From: Macrothele yani
Lineage: Eukaryota > Arthropoda > Arachnida > Araneae > Macrothelidae
NCBI GenBank assembly: GCA_039090855.1
Contig: CM077025.1
Coordinates: 94,468,489-94,532,488 of the forward strand
Direction: 5' to 3'
Length of the DNA: 64,000 nucleotides
Positions 32,770-42,898 of this stretch are shown one piece after another; position 1 is the stretch's first letter, and every line of letters starts with the position of its first letter. The notes below the pieces were generated by a model that did no database searches, had not been told where the DNA came from, and was given only the letters and a program-made list of their open reading frames with translations. Position numbers and translations under genes: made by a program.

Positions 32770-34056
32770 ACTAGGCCGATATACAACAACGTACTTACGT
32801 TACTTATGTCTGGCTATGATCTCCCTCAAATTAGTCTCCTTGGGCAGCGATACACCGCTGCCAGCGTTTTTGCCACAGATCGAACACTCCCTGGAAATCC
32901 TGTTCGCGAATCGTGTCAAGCATCGACTGCGATTCGCGCTGGATCTGATCCACGGCTTCAAAACGGCGACCCTTGAGCTTCAGCTTGATCTTCGGGAACA
33001 GAAAGAAGTTGCAGGGAGCCAAATCCGGAGAGTAAGGCGGATGAGGAAGGGTAGTCGTGCTGTTGCGGCTGCAAAACTGACGTGTTGCTAACGCTCTGTG
33101 AGCAGCTGCATTGTCGTAATGGAGCGGGAAATCGTCCCTTCGCCACATTTCATGTCGTTTACGGCGAATGTCCTCCCTAAGACGCCGCAGAACATCGCAG
33201 TAAAAACGGGCTGTGACGGTCTGGTCTTGGGGGATGAATTCACGCTGCACAACCCCACGAATGTCGAAAAACACGATGGAAATGCTTTTGGTTGACCTCC
33301 GGACCTGTCGGTTTTTCTTCGATCGTGGAGATGCAGGGCTCTTCCACTGCAACGACTGTTGTTTGGTCTCCGGGTAGTGACCGTAGACCCAAGACTCGTC
33401 CCCAGTAATCACGCGCGACAGGAACGTTGGTTCATTTAAAACCTGCTGACGAAGATCTTGACAGAGTTCGACACGGAGGGCCTTTTGTTCGGGGTTCAGA
33501 ATCTTTGGCACAAACTTTGCAGTAATGCGGTGCATGTTCAAAACCGACGTCAGAATTTCTTACACTGTTCCGTATGACACATTGACGATGGTAGCAATGC
33601 GTTGAATGGTTCTCCGACGATCCTCATGCACCAGTTCCCTGTTTTTGTTCACATTTTCTGGGGTTTTGCTCGTGGACGGTCGCCCTGACCTCTCGTCGTC
33701 TTCCAGTGCCGTTTTGAAGCTTTTGAAGCGCGAGTGCCACTCGAAACAGCTCGCAGTACTCATTGCTTCATTGGCTTAAGCCAGCCGTAACATTTCATGC
33801 GTCTCCGTTCCCGATTTGCCGAGTTTGACGCAGAATCTGATGTTCGCTCGCTGCTCTAGTTTGCAGCCCACATCGAAATCGCAGCTGTGTTCTGCACGTG
33901 GTCACCAAATATTGTGTAGCACAGCTCCCGATGTTCACAGCAAGACGCCACTCGGCACCATGACTCATAATAGCAACTGACCTCGATCGCTGCTCGCGCA
34001 TCCACCTACTGCCACCTGTTAGCGCGCTACGTTCCTAGTCTCGGAACTTTTTGATC
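32753..34056 (-). mobile_element. Mariner element, full length
   Basis: Terminal repeats GATCAAAAAGTTCCGAGACT (32,753 on) and its complement (to 34,056), both continuing AGG. Length 1.30 kb. One transposase gene on the minus strand. An additional inverted end copy abuts the left side. Confidence 0.9.
32831..33883 (-). pseudogene. Mariner transposase, third catalytic Asp changed to Asn
   Basis: Minus strand. HTH region: RANIRFCVKLGKSGTETHEM and ASCFEWHSRFKSFKTALEDD, with TAA near 33,778 where the family has Tyr. RSGRPSTSKTPENV is the linker. After a frame change near 33,545 a 236-codon frame (33,541-32,831) holds the whole catalytic domain: VITGDESWVYGHYPETKQQ (first Asp), SISIVFFDIRGVV, LHYDNAAAHRALA (second Asp) and PYSPDLAPCNFFLFPK. 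The third catalytic residue, 35 after the second Asp, is Asn where mariner has Asp (CDFFLF). The C-terminus LWQKRWQRCIAAQGD is complete. This is the least decayed catalytic domain among the mariners here, but a D-to-N change alone would abolish catalysis. Confidence 0.9.
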
Positions 34057-34429
34057 TCACTGCGCATTAGTACTTTGAAAAACAGGCATGATTATTTACA
34101 ATCTCCACCCCCTCTAACAGCAGGCAACTGAGCCGTATAAAACATATGTTTTTTACGCTTTTGCATACTTTAAGGCATAAGTAAATGTGTACATCGATTT
34201 TTTTAAATGCCCGTTATATAGAAAGCCAAATATCCTTAAAAAGGAGACAACTCATTGGAGGAAGGCGTGAATACGAGTTCAAATCGTAATTGAAGTGATA
34301 TTTTGTTTTTGTTTTATGGTTTAACGCCCGTCATCATGAATTCTATAGACTATCTTTTGTCGTCTCTTTAATTTAGAACCAGTAATTTCAGGGAAGTGAG
34401 AGAACCCCATGCTATATGATAATTATATT
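34057..34429. other. Unassigned sequence
   Basis: Contains GTTTTATGGTTTAACGCCCG near 34,312, reminiscent of repeat-tail sequences, but no element could be defined. Confidence 0.35.
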
Positions 34430-34994
34430 ATACTATGTTTCAAACACACGTCAACTACGCAATCCTATCTTGGGGACAAATGACCAAATATAATTTTACT
34501 AAACTTCAAATCCTTCAAATGAAATTCATTAGACTAATTGATCTAAAATCCAACTCATACACTCAACTCTCATTATACAATAACGCAAGAATTTTCCCTA
34601 ACAAATTTAACATTCTCACAATTAACCAATAATAGTACTTTAACATTGGAAAAATGATGTTTGTTGCTAATATCATACAAATATTATGTTTATTACTAAT
34701 ATTGTAGAAATATTATGTTTATTATTAATATCATACAAATTATAACAAAGACGCACTCACACGACACACGCACGAAATCGCACATCCAACCAATTCATCC
34801 AAGGACGGAAACCATGAAACAAACTCTAAACTACATAGGCCCTTCTTACTGGAACTCACTGCCGATGGAATTAGCATCAATAAATAATATCAACCTTTTC
34901 AAAAAAAAAAAAACAAAAAAAAAAACTAAAAAACTACAAAATGTACTTCACCTACTAGATCAACTTTATTGTAGTGGAGAGGGACTACTATGTT
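34430..34994 (+). pseudogene. CR1/L2-type LINE, reverse-transcriptase C-terminal fragment
   Basis: Frames read FQTHVNYAILSWGQMTKYNF then LQILQMKFIRLIDLKSNSYT, and HDTRTKSHIQPIHPRTE with YIGPSYWNSLPMELASINNI and NLFKKKK. This order (YxxY-LxWG, KLQ-LQ-KF-R-I, then TR--, YxGPxxWNSLP, LFKK) is the C-terminal region following the reverse transcriptase in CR1/L2/Jockey-like LINEs. An AT-rich stretch of repeated TATTATGTTTATTA (34,683-34,730) interrupts it. The 3' end continues after the Tc1 insertion, at 36,214. Confidence 0.65.
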
Positions 34995-36213
34995 CACTGA
35001 AGTGCCAGAAAAACTGGTACAGACGAGCTTATGCAAAATACATAGCATCGTCACCTATGCGCCTACTCGGTTGCGTCCGACAGTGCGTATACAAAGCGAT
35101 AGACATCCTTGCCAGCTTTCAGAGCTGTTTTTGGCATGAGAGTGACAAGTAATAACGATTTAAGCGATTTTCAACGCGGTGTCATAGTTGACGCTCTTGA
35201 GATGGGCCATAGTTTTTCGGAAGTAGAAACGAAGTTCGGATTTTCACGGACGACCATTGCAAGGGAGTACCGTGACTACGAGAATTCCGGCAAAACCTCC
35301 AATCTACGATGCCAGTGTGGCCGTAAAAAGGCATTGGGTAAACGTGGCCATCTTCGGCTGTCAAGAATCGTTTCATGCGATAGGGGTACAACACTCTCGC
35401 AGGTATCATCGAAATTCAATGCTGGAGCCTCAACAAGCATCAGCGTCCGGACTGTGCAACGTACCGTGAAAGATATGGGCTTTGGGAGTCGACGCCCAAC
35501 TCGAGTCCCCTTGATAGATGCACGACACAGAGCTATGCGCCTCGCTTGGGGACGGCAACACCGCCACTGGACACTTGATGACTGGAAACAAGTAGCCTGG
35601 TCTGACTAGTCGCGTTTCCAACTGTATCGGGCAGATGGAAGGATTCGTGTGTGGCGCAAACCCCATGAAGCCATGGAATCCGTCTGTCAACAGGGAACTG
35701 TGCCGGCTGGTGGGGGGTCCTTAATGGTATGGGGTGTGTTTAGCTGGACTTCACTGGGACCCCTGGTACGTCTACAAACATCTGTGACCGGAAAACGCTA
35801 TGGGCGCATTCTTTCTGACGAGGTACACCCGTTCACATCCTGCATTCATGCTGATGGGTTGGGTCTGTTCCAACAGGACAATGCACCTCCACACAAGTAT
35901 CGGGACGCCACATTATGGTTAGAGGAGCATTCATCTGAGTTTGGGGTGTTGCCATTCCCACCCAAGTCCCCAGATCTGAACGTGATAGAACACATTTGGG
36001 ATGCCATGCAACACGCTATCCAACACAGGAATCCAAGACCTCGGAATACACCCGAATTGTGGAACGCTCTGCAGGAAGTATGGTGTGCATTGCCTACAGC
36101 ATATTCCAGAAGCCAGTGGAGCCCATGCCCCGACGTGTTTCTGCAGTCCTGCGCTACCGTGGGGGACCTACGAAGTATTAGACTAGTGTACCAGTTTTTC
36201 TGGCACTTCATTG
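34995..36213 (+). mobile_element. Tc1-like element inserted in the LINE
   Basis: The left end is CACTGAAGTGCCAGAAAAAC; the right end is the complement of CAATGAAGTGCCAGAAAAAC; both continue TGGTACA. TA follows the right end (36,214); the left TA appears mutated to TT. Length 1.22 kb, gene on the plus strand. Confidence 0.9.
35136..36181 (+). pseudogene. Tc1-like transposase (DD34E), one stop and one frameshift
   Basis: From MRVTSNNDLSDFQRGVIVDA at 35,136 (a Met nine codons upstream is also in frame). HTH: GHSFSEVETKFGFSRTTIAR. First catalytic block KQVAWSD-stop-SRFQLYRAD: TAG at 35,607 replaces the Glu of DES, directly after the Asp. The same frame then continues through LMVWGVFSWTSLGPL, GLFQQDNAPPHKYRDA (second Asp) and SPDLNVIEHIWDAM (Glu). 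A one-base shift near 36,101 moves the C-terminus (FQKPVEPMPRRVSAVL, GGPTKY) to another frame ending TAG 36,181. Only these two lesions are evident, making it one of the best-preserved transposases here. Confidence 0.9.
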
Positions 36214-36472
36214 TATATACATTAATACTAATCTTTTGTCATTGATATATATTGTAATAATGCTTTCTTTTCTCCTGTTTGCCACAGTATTTGGCTGTAG
36301 TATGTTAAGTTTGTCAACTATTGTTTTCAACCGCCTTGTAATACATGTTCAGGAAGCATGGGACTCTATCAGGCCTTTTGTCCTTTTTTCCGTGCTCTCT
36401 TGTTGTGCTTGTTTCCATTCGCTTGTACTACAATCTCTCCTGCATAGCAAAATAAATGAATTGAATTGAATC
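36214..36472 (+). mobile_element. CR1/L2-type LINE 3' end (distal part)
   Basis: Continues the LINE after the Tc1. It ends with AATAAATGAATTGAATTGAA, a short TTGAA-type tail common in L2-like LINEs. Confidence 0.5.
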
Positions 36473-36608
36473 GCATAACCCGCGCCTCTTCTGTGACTAG
36501 AACTTGAGCCCGACTCGGACAAATTGAGGCGTGAACGTTCTATTAAGGTTGTGTATCAGCGTTGTTTGAAGTGGTTGAGACTTGTTTTGCTTGGTAAATT
36601 TGCATTTT

Positions 36609-36681
36609 CGTGTGTGTGAGCGTGTGTGTGAGTGTGTGCGTGAACGTGTGCGTGAGCGTGTGCGTGCGCGCACGCGCGCTC
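36609..36681. repeat. GT/GC-rich simple repeat (Z-DNA-prone)
   Basis: Alternating purine-pyrimidine GTGTGTGAGCGTGTGTGTGA grading into GTGCGTGCGCGCACGCGCGC, about 70 bp. Confidence 0.9.
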
Positions 36682-36689
36682 TTTTTTTA

Positions 36690-37096
36690 CTAATATTATT
36701 TTTTTTTATTGAAGGTTTAAATGAAAATGATCAATTGGACCTGGTGGTACAGACATGACAAACAGGCAGACATAAACATGATACAGATATTTTACACGAA
36801 CATGTACAAATCATACATGGTTTACAGCATACCAAATGATCAATTTTGCACTGATATAGCCAGTGTTGATCATGTACGACATTGGGAACAAGTGTAGATC
36901 AAACATGGATTTTTACAATAGGCTAAATGACCTGTGTACACAGATAACCAGTGTTGGACAAGTAAGATATTGAGAGCCAGTGCCGAAAGACAAACACAAA
37001 TCTCTGTACTTCACCGGGATTCGAACCCGGACGCAACTAGGGCAAATGGTCAGAAGCCAGCGCCTTAAATCACTGCGCCACCGGGACGGCGCGGTC
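36690..37096 (-). mobile_element. tRNA-derived SINE, long variant
   Basis: Minus strand: GTCCCGGTGGCGCAGTGATT (A box) and GGGTTCGAATCCCGG (B box) at about 37,090-37,010. Then GTGTTTGTCTTTCGGCACTG as in the SINE at 26,923. The body is about 200 bp longer than the other two copies, and the tail TTTAAACCTTCAATAAAAAA matches the family tail. No target duplication recognised. It lies just outside the triplicated block. Confidence 0.75.
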
Positions 37097-37833
37097 GCTT
37101 TGTAAGAGTAGTTTTAGGGAGATGGTCTTAAATTGTAATGTCAGCCTAGGTATTTCATTGGAGATTTTTCTGCGCAGTAGCATATACAGGGATACTGAAT
37201 GTGGCAAACTATAGGCCTATTCGTTTTTTGTTTTGTTTTTTTACGTTTGACGCATTGTACGCTTTATTGCAAGTGCATTCGAATCTTTTTTATGAAACTG
37301 TTGAGGTCAGGTAAGTGGGCAGAAAAGAAAATCCTCCAATTTGTATGTAAGAGCGGCGTTACGGAAGCTCTAAGTCAAAAATGGAATGAATCTACCTAAC
37401 GCACTATCAAACGCCTTCGCTTAGGTTCTTTTCGTGTGCAGTGGGGCTGCAGTCACCTCATCTTTAAAATCTGATATCGAGATGAGTCGCAAGAAGGCAT
37501 GCATCTTTAACTACTGAAGAGATGGTGCGTGGGAAAACAACATAGTTTGTTATTGCATGTCTGTCCCCAAAACAACAGAGAATGTCTTTATAAAAAAAAT
37601 GGGCAATACTGCGTTCGACCTGGGCACGAGTCCTCGAAAAAACTGTAGTCGTTGTAGTAACCATTGCAAGGGCCACCCATGTTTATCACGCATTCCTCGT
37701 CTGCAGTGCGCAGTTTAATACGCGTTGTTTCGTGAGACCCTAACAAGTGTTTTCGCGCTCAGATTTTTCGAAAAAATAAAGGTGAAAGAGGAACAAAGAT
37801 GCGTCGTTTAATTTTGCTGTCAACTTAAGAAGT

Positions 37834-38994
37834 CTGTCGAAGAGACTTTCCGTCTTGTGCGAAAGGCTTATAAAGATGAATGCCGCCTTGGAAAATCAAC
37901 AATTTACAGATGGCATAAAGAATTCATGGGAGGTAGGGTGTCGGCGGCTTTAATCGCTCATGGAGGAAGACCTTCAACGAGTGTTACAAAGGTAAACATC
38001 GATACAATAGGTGTTATTATACGGGAAGACAGACACCTATCAGTTAGATAACTCATCGAAGTTACGGTTCAAATTTCAAAATGATTAATTGTCAGCATTT
38101 TGACTAAGTATTTGCTAATGACACGAGTTTGTTAAACGTGGGTTCCCCATTTCTTTTCAGGGCCGCGCATGGCCAGTTCCGTTTTCTTCTTATTTAGGGT
38201 ACATGAATATGAAGTTGATGCCCCAACGTGCATGTAGTCGAGACTTGTCACTGTGTGACTTTTGGTTGTTCTCCATGTTAAACAAGTTAGTAAAATTGTG
38301 CAATGCGTTGATTATGATACACTTTCCAACATACCAGAAATCATTACTCAAGTTATTACTCTAGTTATGATGAAAAAGGCTGTGGAATAAATCTCACTCC
38401 TCCTTTGACCTCATTTCGATGATATTCAACAGAACTGATTCAGCATACCTTCGGAACAGCATACAAAAGCTTTGTCGCAATAGAAGCATTTTTAGTCAAG
38501 TTATGAGGATAATGGCTGTGGAATGAACCTCACTCCTGTGTTTTGATTTTTGACCCCATTTCGATGATATTCAACAGAGTCGGTCCAGTATACATCCGGA
38601 ACAACATGGTTATTTTTTGTCGCAATCGAAGCCCTGTTATGACGCATAAGGGCGATGGAATGGATCCCGCTCCTATGTCTTGACCTTTGACCCCATTTCG
38701 CCCATTTTAAATAGGGTTTGTCCCCAGGTTGTCCCCTACAACATATTACAATTTCATCGAAGTAAAACCATTTGTACGCGAGTTATCGTGCGGACAGGCA
38801 GACGGACAAAGGTGGAGCCTATACGCTTCTTCAACCTATGTTTGGAAAGCGTAAAAGAGACATTACGGGGAAGACACTTTGAAACTGATCAACAACTTCC
38901 TCCAGCTGCGCTGGGGTGCTTCAACAGCATTTTAGGAGAAGAATTCCAGAAGGCATTAAGAAAGTGGGAGGAACGTTGGGACAACTGTATATGA
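37834..38994 (+). pseudogene. Mariner transposase relic in tandem copy 1
   Basis: The N-terminus reads KSVEETFRLVRKAYKDECRL, GKSTIYRWHKEFMGGR and IIREDRHLSVR-stop, a mariner HTH. It runs on in decayed form to LLMTRVC-stop-TWVPHF near 38,155. The region with the first two catalytic Asps is deleted. RDLSLCDFWLFSMLNK (about 38,250) is the third-Asp block. About 490 bp of unrelated tandem-repeat sequence then separates it from the C-terminus ESVKETLRGRHFETDQQLPP and FQKALRKWEERWDNCI, stop at 38,992. Dead gene with a deletion and an insertion. Confidence 0.8.
38335..38825 (+). repeat. ~140-bp tandem modules inserted in the mariner relic
   Basis: Three diverged modules with TTGACCCCATTTCGATGATA and TTCAACAGAGTCGGTCC, spaced about 144 and 137 bp apart (38,413, 38,558, 38,694). 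They end in GTTATCGTGCGGACAGGCAG followed by ACGGACAAAGG. The (A)CGGACAGGCAGACGG tract resembles short repeats found in non-autonomous Helentron-like elements. It splits the mariner C-terminus and is present in all three tandem copies. Confidence 0.6.
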
Positions 38995-40118
38995 CGCAAT
39001 TGACAGTATTTCAAAAAAGATGATCACATCCTTGGTGAGGTATGCGGATTTTTTTTTTTTATAAGAATATTCTCAGTTGTTTTAGGACAACCACTGTATA
39101 TCTGGTGATAGTAATGTATCGGGAGATTCTTCAGCTCTCCAGCAAACTTCCACCTGCACTTTCCAAAATAACTTTTCCCCACAAGGGAAATTATCCGTAA
39201 AATTCCTCTGGGTCCCGTACATGTGTTCCCGTACCGAAAAAAATAGGCGACTTCCGGCGAGCGTAGCCACTGTCCTCTCCTTCTCGGAACTAAAGTTTGT
39301 TACCGGCAAGAACTAACGGTGATCGTCTGCTGTCGAATTCGGAGTCCCTGAATTCCCCGAGACTAAAGAAGCCAGTAGGGGTGGATTGGGACTACTGAAC
39401 CAGGCCGGGAATTTTAGTCTTCAAGTCCATTGTAAAAACATACGTATCTAGAAGTCTAGGAATTCCCTCATGAAAAAAAATCTGTTAGATTCTAGACGAA
39501 AGAGAACTGATATGCAACGTAAAACGAATGCAGTTGTGAATAAACTTTAACAAAAATTGCAAAAATTGAACAGTGAAACAATTAAAAAAATCCGCACATC
39601 ATTGACTGTAACATCAAACCACGCACAAAATAAATGCCGTAACAGGTAATTATTTTCATTCGAGAAATTTGGTTTTGAAAAAAAAAAAAAGTTTCTTGAA
39701 CATCCCATTTCAAACAAAATCACCATAACTTTCAGTCTTAAAGTTAAAATGTGGACATACCACATAGCTATTTTCCTATGCAATTAATTTTTATATTTAT
39801 TTGGTCACGAACCGCTTACTGAGCTATAGTATTGGTAACTCCTCATTGAGTAAACTCCTTTTTATATCTACCCATTATCTTTATCCATGAGCCACCATAT
39901 TAACGCATGAACCAGTACTGGTAGATCGTTTTTTTTAAAGATAAATGTCGGTGGGACACGGATTTCAAAGTATCTCTGCCAGAGGATCACTTTGTGCTCT
40001 GTGTTAGTCTGTGGATAAGGGAGTGTGGATGATGAGCCACTACAACTGGCACTAGTGCCCCCTTCAAGATTACAAAAGGAGAGTAGGGCATACCAATGAC
40101 CCTGGGATCAAAGTCCAA

Positions 40119-42898
40119 CAATTTGTATGTAGGAGCGGCGTTACGGAAGCTCTAAGTCAAAAATGGAATGAATCTACCTAACGCACTATCAAACGCCTTC
40201 GCTTAGGTTCTTTTCGTGTGCAGTGGGGCTGCAGTCACCTCATCTTTAAAATCTGATATCGAGATGAGTCGCAAGAAGGCATGCATCTTTAACTACTGAA
40301 GAGATGGTGCGTGGGAAAACAACATAGTTTGTTATTGCATGTCTGTCCCCAAAACAACAGAGAATGTCTTTATAAAAAAAATGGGCAATACTGCGTTCGA
40401 CCTGGGCACGAGTCCTCGAAAAAACTGTAGTCGTTGTAGTAACCATTGCAAGGGCCACCCATGTTTATCACGCATTCCTCGTCTGCAGTGCGCAGTTTAA
40501 TACGCGTTGTTTCGTGAGACCCTAACAAGTGTTTTCGCGCTCAGATTTTTCGAAAAAATAAAGGTGAAAGAGGAACAAAGATGCGTCGTTTAATTTTGCT
40601 GTCAACTTAAGAAGTCTGTCGAAGAGACTTTCCGTCTTGTGCGAAAGGCTTATAAAGATGAATGCCGCCTTGGAAAATCAACAATTTACAGATGGCATAA
40701 AGAATTCATGGGAGGTAGGGTGTCGGCGGCTTTAATCGCTCATGGAGGAAGACCTTCAACGAGTGTTACAAAGGTAAACATCGATACAATAGGTGTTATT
40801 ATACGGGAAGACAGACACCTATCAGTTAGATAACTCATCGAAGTTACGGTTCAAATTTCAAAATGATTAATTGTCAGTATTTTGACTAAGTATTTGCTAA
40901 TGACACGAGTTTGTTAAACGTGGGTTCCCCATTTCTTTTCAGGGCCGCGCATGGCCAGTTCCGTTTTCTTCTTATTTAGGGAACATGAATATGAAGTTGA
41001 TGCCCCAACGTGCATGTAGTCGAGACTTGTCACTGTGTGACTTCTGGTTGTTCTCCATGTTAAACAAGTTAGTAAAATTGTGCAATGCGTTGATTATGAT
41101 ACACTTTCCAACATACCAGAAATCATTACTCAAGTTATTACTCTAGTTATGATGAAAAAGGCTGTGGAATAAATCTCACTCCTCCTTTGACCTCATTTCG
41201 ATGATATTCAACAGAACTGATTCAGTATACCTTCGGAACAGCATACTAAAGCTTTGTCGCAATAGAAGCATTTTTAGTCAAGTTATGAGGATAATGGCTG
41301 TGGAATGAATCTCACTCCTGTGTTCTGACTTTTGACCCCATTTCGATGATATTCAACAGAGTCGGTCCAGTATACATCCGGAACAACATGGTTATTTTTT
41401 GTCGCAATCGAAGCCCTGTTATGACGCATAAGGGCGATGGAATGGATCCCGCTCCTATGTTTTGACCTTTGACCCCATTTCGCCCATTTTCAATAGGGTT
41501 TGTCCCCAGGTTGTCCCCTACAACATATTACAATTTCATCGAAGTAAAACCATTTGTACGCGAGTTATCGTGCGGACAGGCAGACGGACAAAGGTGGAGC
41601 CTATACGCTTCTTCAACCTATGTTTGGAAAGCGTAAAAGAGACATTACGGGGAAGACAATTTGAAACTGATCAACAACTTCCTCCAGCTGCGTTGGGGTG
41701 TTTCAACAGCATTTTAGGAGAAGAATTCCAGAAGGCATTAAGAAAGTGGGAGGAACGTTGGGACAACTGTATATGACGCAATGGACAGTATTTCGAAAAA
41801 GATGATCACATCCTTGGTGAGGTATGCGGATTTTTTTTTTTTTTTATAAAAATATTCTCAGTTGTTTTAGGACAACCACTGTATATCTGGTGATAGTAAT
41901 GTATCGGGAGATCCTTCAGCTCTCCAGCAAACTTCCACCTGCACTTTCCAAAATAACTTTTCCCCACAAGGGAAATTATCCGTAAAATTCCTCTGGGTCC
42001 CGTACATGTGTTCCCGTACCGAAAAAAATAGGCGACTTCCGGCGAGCGTAGCCACTGTCCTCTCCTTCTCGGAACTAAAGTTTGCTACCGGCAAGAACTA
42101 ACAGTGATCGTCGGCTGTCGAATTCGGAGTCCCTGAATTCCCCGAGACTAAAGAAGCCAGGAGGGGTGGATTGGGACTACTGAACCAGGCCGGGAATTTT
42201 AGTCTTCAAGTCCATTGTAAAAACATACGTATCTAGAGGTCTAGGAATTCATTCATGAAAAAATCTGTTAGATTCTAGACGAAAGAGAACTGATATGCAA
42301 CGTAAAACGAATGCAGTTGTGAATAAACTTTAACAAAAATTGCAAAAATTGAACAGTGAAAGAATTTAAAAAATCCGCACATCATTGACTGTGACATCAA
42401 ACCACGCACAAAATAAATGCCGTAACAGGTAATTTTTTTCATTCGAGAAATTTGGTTTTGAAAAAAAAAAGTTTCTTGAACACCCCATTTCAAACAAAAT
42501 CTCCATAACTTTCATTCTGAAAGTTAAAATGTGGACATACCACATAGCTATTTTCCTATGCAATTAATTTTTATATTTATTTGGTCACGAACCGCCTACT
42601 GAGCTATAGTATTGGTAACTCCTCATTGAGTAAACTCCTTTTTTATATCTACCCATTATCTTTATCCATGAGCCACCATATTAACGCATGAACCAGTACT
42701 GGTAGATCGTTTTTTTTAAAGATAAATGTCGGTGGGACACGGCTTTCAAAGTATCTCTGCCAGAGGATCACTTTGTGCTCTGTGTTAGTCTGTGGATAAG
42801 GGAGTGTGGATGATGAGCCACTACAACTGGCACTAGTGCCCCTTCAAGATTACAAAAGGAGAGTAGGGCATACCAATGACCCTGGGATCAAAGTCCAA
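40119..42898 (+). repeat. 2.78-kb tandem unit, copy 2
   Basis: Same content and order as copy 1, offset 2,782 bp. Shares RGRQF (against RGRHF in copy 1) with copy 3 in the mariner relic. Confidence 0.97.
40616..41776 (+). pseudogene. Mariner transposase relic in tandem copy 2
   Basis: Same structure as the relic at 37,834: HTH half with the identical TAG after HLSVR, the deleted catalytic centre, the tandem-module insert and C-terminus FQKALRKWEERWDNCI. Shared lesions show that the gene was already dead before duplication. Confidence 0.8.

Larger units (their letters stand above)
37337..40118 (+). repeat. 2.78-kb tandem unit, copy 1
   Basis: Starts CAATTTGTATGTAAGAGCGG. The same sequence (with TAGGAGCGG) recurs at 40,119 and 42,899. 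Differences between copies are scattered single bases and homopolymer lengths. Contents: a 70-codon minus-strand frame (37,464-37,676), a mariner relic, an internal tandem-repeat insert (38,335-38,825) and about 1.1 kb of unrecognised sequence. Confidence 0.97.

Noticed and set aside
37464..37676. 70-codon minus-strand frame conserved in all three 2.78-kb copies
   Set aside because: Conservation follows from recent tandem duplication; no known motif and no independent evidence of coding.
39082..39309. 75-codon minus-strand frame repeated at 41,867 and 44,648
   Set aside because: Same argument: copied by duplication, no recognisable domain.
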